Origin: Bacteroidota bacterium | GTDB taxonomy: Bacteria > Bacteroidota > Bacteroidia > Flavobacteriales > Flavobacteriaceae | NCBI GenBank assembly: GCA_023437485.1 | Contig: JAEZGB010000058.1 | Location: 1-14,996, forward strand | Length of the DNA: 14,996 nt | Direction: 5' to 3' | Shown here: positions 13,232 to 14,996 of the stretch, in pieces | Layout of the letters: each line of letters starts with the position of its first letter | Position numbering within the stretch: position 1 is the stretch's first letter | Made by a program: the position numbers and the translations under genes | Notes under the pieces: generated by a model | Database searches by the model: none | Told to the model about the DNA's origin: nothing | The model's input: the letters and a program-made list of their open reading frames with translations, nothing else

Positions 13232-14996
13232 ATGCAATTCAAAACCTTTGCCCTGATTGTCCTGAGTGTCATTGCCACCTCAGTGAATGCGCAGGAAAAA
13301 CCCAAGGACTCGGCCAAACTTTATCGGGACATCGAGCGGTTTTCCAAAAAAAGGGGATTTACCAAGTTTCTTCACGGACTTATTTTTGAGCCCGTTCAGG
13401 CCAAAAAAGCGGTCGCGCGAAAAAAACCGAAGGTGCCGCAAAAAAGACGGCGGTCTTATGAGGGCAAGATCATCCGAAATATCAATATCGAAACCCTTGA
13501 CCCGTTTGGCTACTCAGACCGCGATACGACCCGCAAACCCAAGAGGTACTGGGAGCGGGCAGGAAACAACCTGCACATCAAGACGCGGCAGATCGCCATC
13601 AAAAACCTGCTGCTTTTTAAACGAAACATACCGTTTGATTCGCTGATGGTGCAGGAATCGGAACGTTTGATCCGCGCGCAGAGGTACATCCGCAGCGTAG
13701 TGATTGAGCCCGTTGCCATACCTGGGAACCGCGATTCGGTCGATGTGAATATTCGCGCGCTTGATTCCTGGAGCCTGATTCCGGACCTGGCGATTTCAGC
13801 CAACAATTCCAGGATTGACCTCACCGAACGGAATTTCATCGGTACCGGGCATCAATTTGAGCACCGTTGGGAAAAGGAATTTTCAACCGGTGACAATGCC
13901 TACAGCACCCGCTATACCATCCCCAACATCCTCAATACCTACATCCGCACCTCGCTCGCCTATCAAATTGACCTGGAACGGGATTACACCAAAAGCCTGA
14001 ACATCGAGCGCCCCTTCTTTTCACCCTTTACCCGATGGGCGGCGGGGATTTACCTGGACCAGCAATTTCGGGTAGATTCGCTGCAGGATGCCTCGCGGGT
14101 ATATGCCAGGCAAAATTTTAAATATTCGACACAGGATTATTGGGCGGGACATTCCTTCAGGATTTTCAAGGGAAATACTGAACGCTACCGGCAAACCAAC
14201 CTGATCACTACGGCCCGGTTTCTCAAGGTCGACTATAGCGAGGCACCCTCCGCGGTTTATGATTCGATTGCTTTTTTTTCGGACGAAAAATTTTATCTGG
14301 TGGGCATCGGTGTATCGTCACGGCAATTTATTGAAGACCGTTATATCTTTAATTACGGGATTGTCGAAGACGTTCCGGTGGGCCGTGCCTTTGGCCTTAC
14401 CGGCGGATGGCAGGATAAAAACGATACGGGTCGACTCTACCTCGGGGCGCGGGTTTCCCTGGGACAATACTACCGATTTGGTTACCTGAGTTCTAATTTT
14501 GAATACGGGACCTTTGTCTCAAATTCAAAGGCCCGGCAAAGTGCGCTTACGCTTCAGGGGAATTATTTCACCAACCTGCTCGAGGCCGGCCAATGGAAAT
14601 TCAGGCATTTTGTCAAGGCCAGGGCAGTGCTCGGCAACAGCCGGCAACCGTCAAATGCCGACCTGCTCACCCTGAACGAATCGCCCAACGGAATTGCCGG
14701 ATTGGATTCGCGTGAACTTTTTGGCGATAAAAAGCTACTGCTGACCTGGCAAACTCAGGCGTATTCTCCCTGGAACTTTATCGGATTTCGCGTCAATCCC
14801 TATTTCAATTATTCGGTTGGCTTTTTGGGCAGGCCCGGCGGATCGATATTGAATTCCAGGGCCTATTCCAAGATTGGCCTTGGTTTTATCATTTCCAACG
14901 ACTACCTGGTTTTTAGCACTTTTCAGGTATCGCTTGCGTATTATCCTATACTGCCCGGAAGCGGCGAAAATATCTTTAGGATGAACGCCTTCAGCA
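13232..14996 (+). CDS. Omp85/BamA-TamA-like outer-membrane protein (partial, runs off right edge)
   Basis: The first 588 residues of an outer-membrane beta-barrel protein. The start at 13232 gives a clear signal peptide (MQFKTFALIVLSVIATSVNA, cleavage before QEK). An upstream in-frame ATG at 13205 would add nine residues, but a promoter box just before it argues against its use. A basic, low-complexity stretch (AKKAVARKKPKVPQKRRR) follows, and then what looks like a POTRA domain: EGKIIRNINIETLDPFG, LLLFKRNIPFDSLMVQESERLIRAQRYI and DVNIRALDSWSLIP. From about residue 180 the sequence alternates aromatic and polar residues, as in a beta barrel (for instance NFIGTGHQFEHRWEKEF and YIRTSLAYQI). Family members insert or export proteins or lipids at the outer membrane. 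Only one POTRA is evident, so it is unlike BamA itself, which has five; the exact subfamily is unresolved. Confidence 0.78.
   Translation, partial: MQFKTFALIVLSVIATSVNAQEKPKDSAKLYRDIERFSKKRGFTKFLHGLIFEPVQAKKAVARKKPKVPQKRRRSYEGKIIRNINIETLDPFGYSDRDTTRKPKRYWERAGNNLHIKTRQIAIKNLLLFKRNIPFDSLMVQESERLIRAQRYIRSVVIEPVAIPGNRDSVDVNIRALDSWSLIPDLAISANNSRIDLTERNFIGTGHQFEHRWEKEFSTGDNAYSTRYTIPNILNTYIRTSLAYQIDLERDYTKSLNIERPFFSPFTRWAAGIYLDQQFRVDSLQDASRVYARQNFKYSTQDYWAGHSFRIFKGNTERYRQTNLITTARFLKVDYSEAPSAVYDSIAFFSDEKFYLVGIGVSSRQFIEDRYIFNYGIVEDVPVGRAFGLTGGWQDKNDTGRLYLGARVSLGQYYRFGYLSSNFEYGTFVSNSKARQSALTLQGNYFTNLLEAGQWKFRHFVKARAVLGNSRQPSNADLLTLNESPNGIAGLDSRELFGDKKLLLTWQTQAYSPWNFIGFRVNPYFNYSVGFLGRPGGSILNSRAYSKIGLGFIISNDYLVFSTFQVSLAYYPILPGSGENIFRMNAFS

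Noticed and set aside
12775..13317. A 180-residue minus-strand open frame across the small BaeRF-like gene
   Set aside because: It overlaps the end of the glycosyltransferase and the start of the Omp85-like gene on the opposite strand, and has no family-like motif. The plus-strand gene fits the operon spacing better.
1..14996. Defence system, prophage, insertion sequence, CRISPR array or RNA gene
   Set aside because: No transposase, integrase, nuclease or toxin-type protein, no spaced direct repeats and no tRNA- or rRNA-like stretch was found; the content is housekeeping and envelope genes plus one sugar cassette.

Overview
The window looks like a chromosomal segment of a member of the Bacteroidota, most likely the Flavobacteriia, with an unusually balanced base composition for that class. 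Three things point there: a fused ResB/CcsA-type cytochrome c maturation protein with flavobacterial wording (QDxGGRMKPxNTF, SELLRKVSKKD, LNSDQVFL), promoter boxes of the Bacteroidota form TAnnTTTG with few Shine-Dalgarno sequences, and an MlaD with the NFLLRGYFKKK ending. I see no tRNA, rRNA, CRISPR array, insertion sequence or phage gene; it reads as stable core genome with one carbohydrate cassette.

Layout: (1) 1-2195, minus strand: the N-terminal ~731 residues of the ResB-CcsA fusion, running off the left edge. (2) 2196-2329: a divergent control region with a promoter for each direction and an inverted repeat. (3) 2330-5627, plus strand: five abutting or overlapping genes, DUF2520 Rossmann protein, KdsC-like HAD phosphatase, UbiA-family prenyltransferase, Maf nucleotide pyrophosphatase and a short MscS-like channel. 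(4) 5751-9278: AI-2E/PerM-family membrane protein, then MlaE, MlaF and MlaD, the inner-membrane part of a phospholipid transporter that maintains the outer membrane. (5) 9403-13164: a GH130 mannoside phosphorylase/hydrolase-type enzyme, a two-domain protein (GT4 glycosyltransferase plus an alpha-helical glycosidase-like domain) joined to it by a one-base overlap, and a 116-residue protein resembling the end domain of bacterial eRF1/pelota-like (BaeRF) proteins. (6) 13232 to the right edge: a secreted POTRA plus beta-barrel outer-membrane protein of the BamA/TamA (Omp85) kind, cut by the window end.

Most of the genes concern the cell envelope: LPS precursor (KdsC), isoprenoid lipid (UbiA), osmotic release (MscS), lipid transport (MlaEFD) and outer-membrane barrel assembly (Omp85-like). 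All genes read through without frameshift; no intergenic stretch exceeds 300 bases. The most interesting unit is the GH130 / GT4-helical fusion / BaeRF-like cassette, which may make and recycle a mannose-type oligosaccharide; that function is inference.
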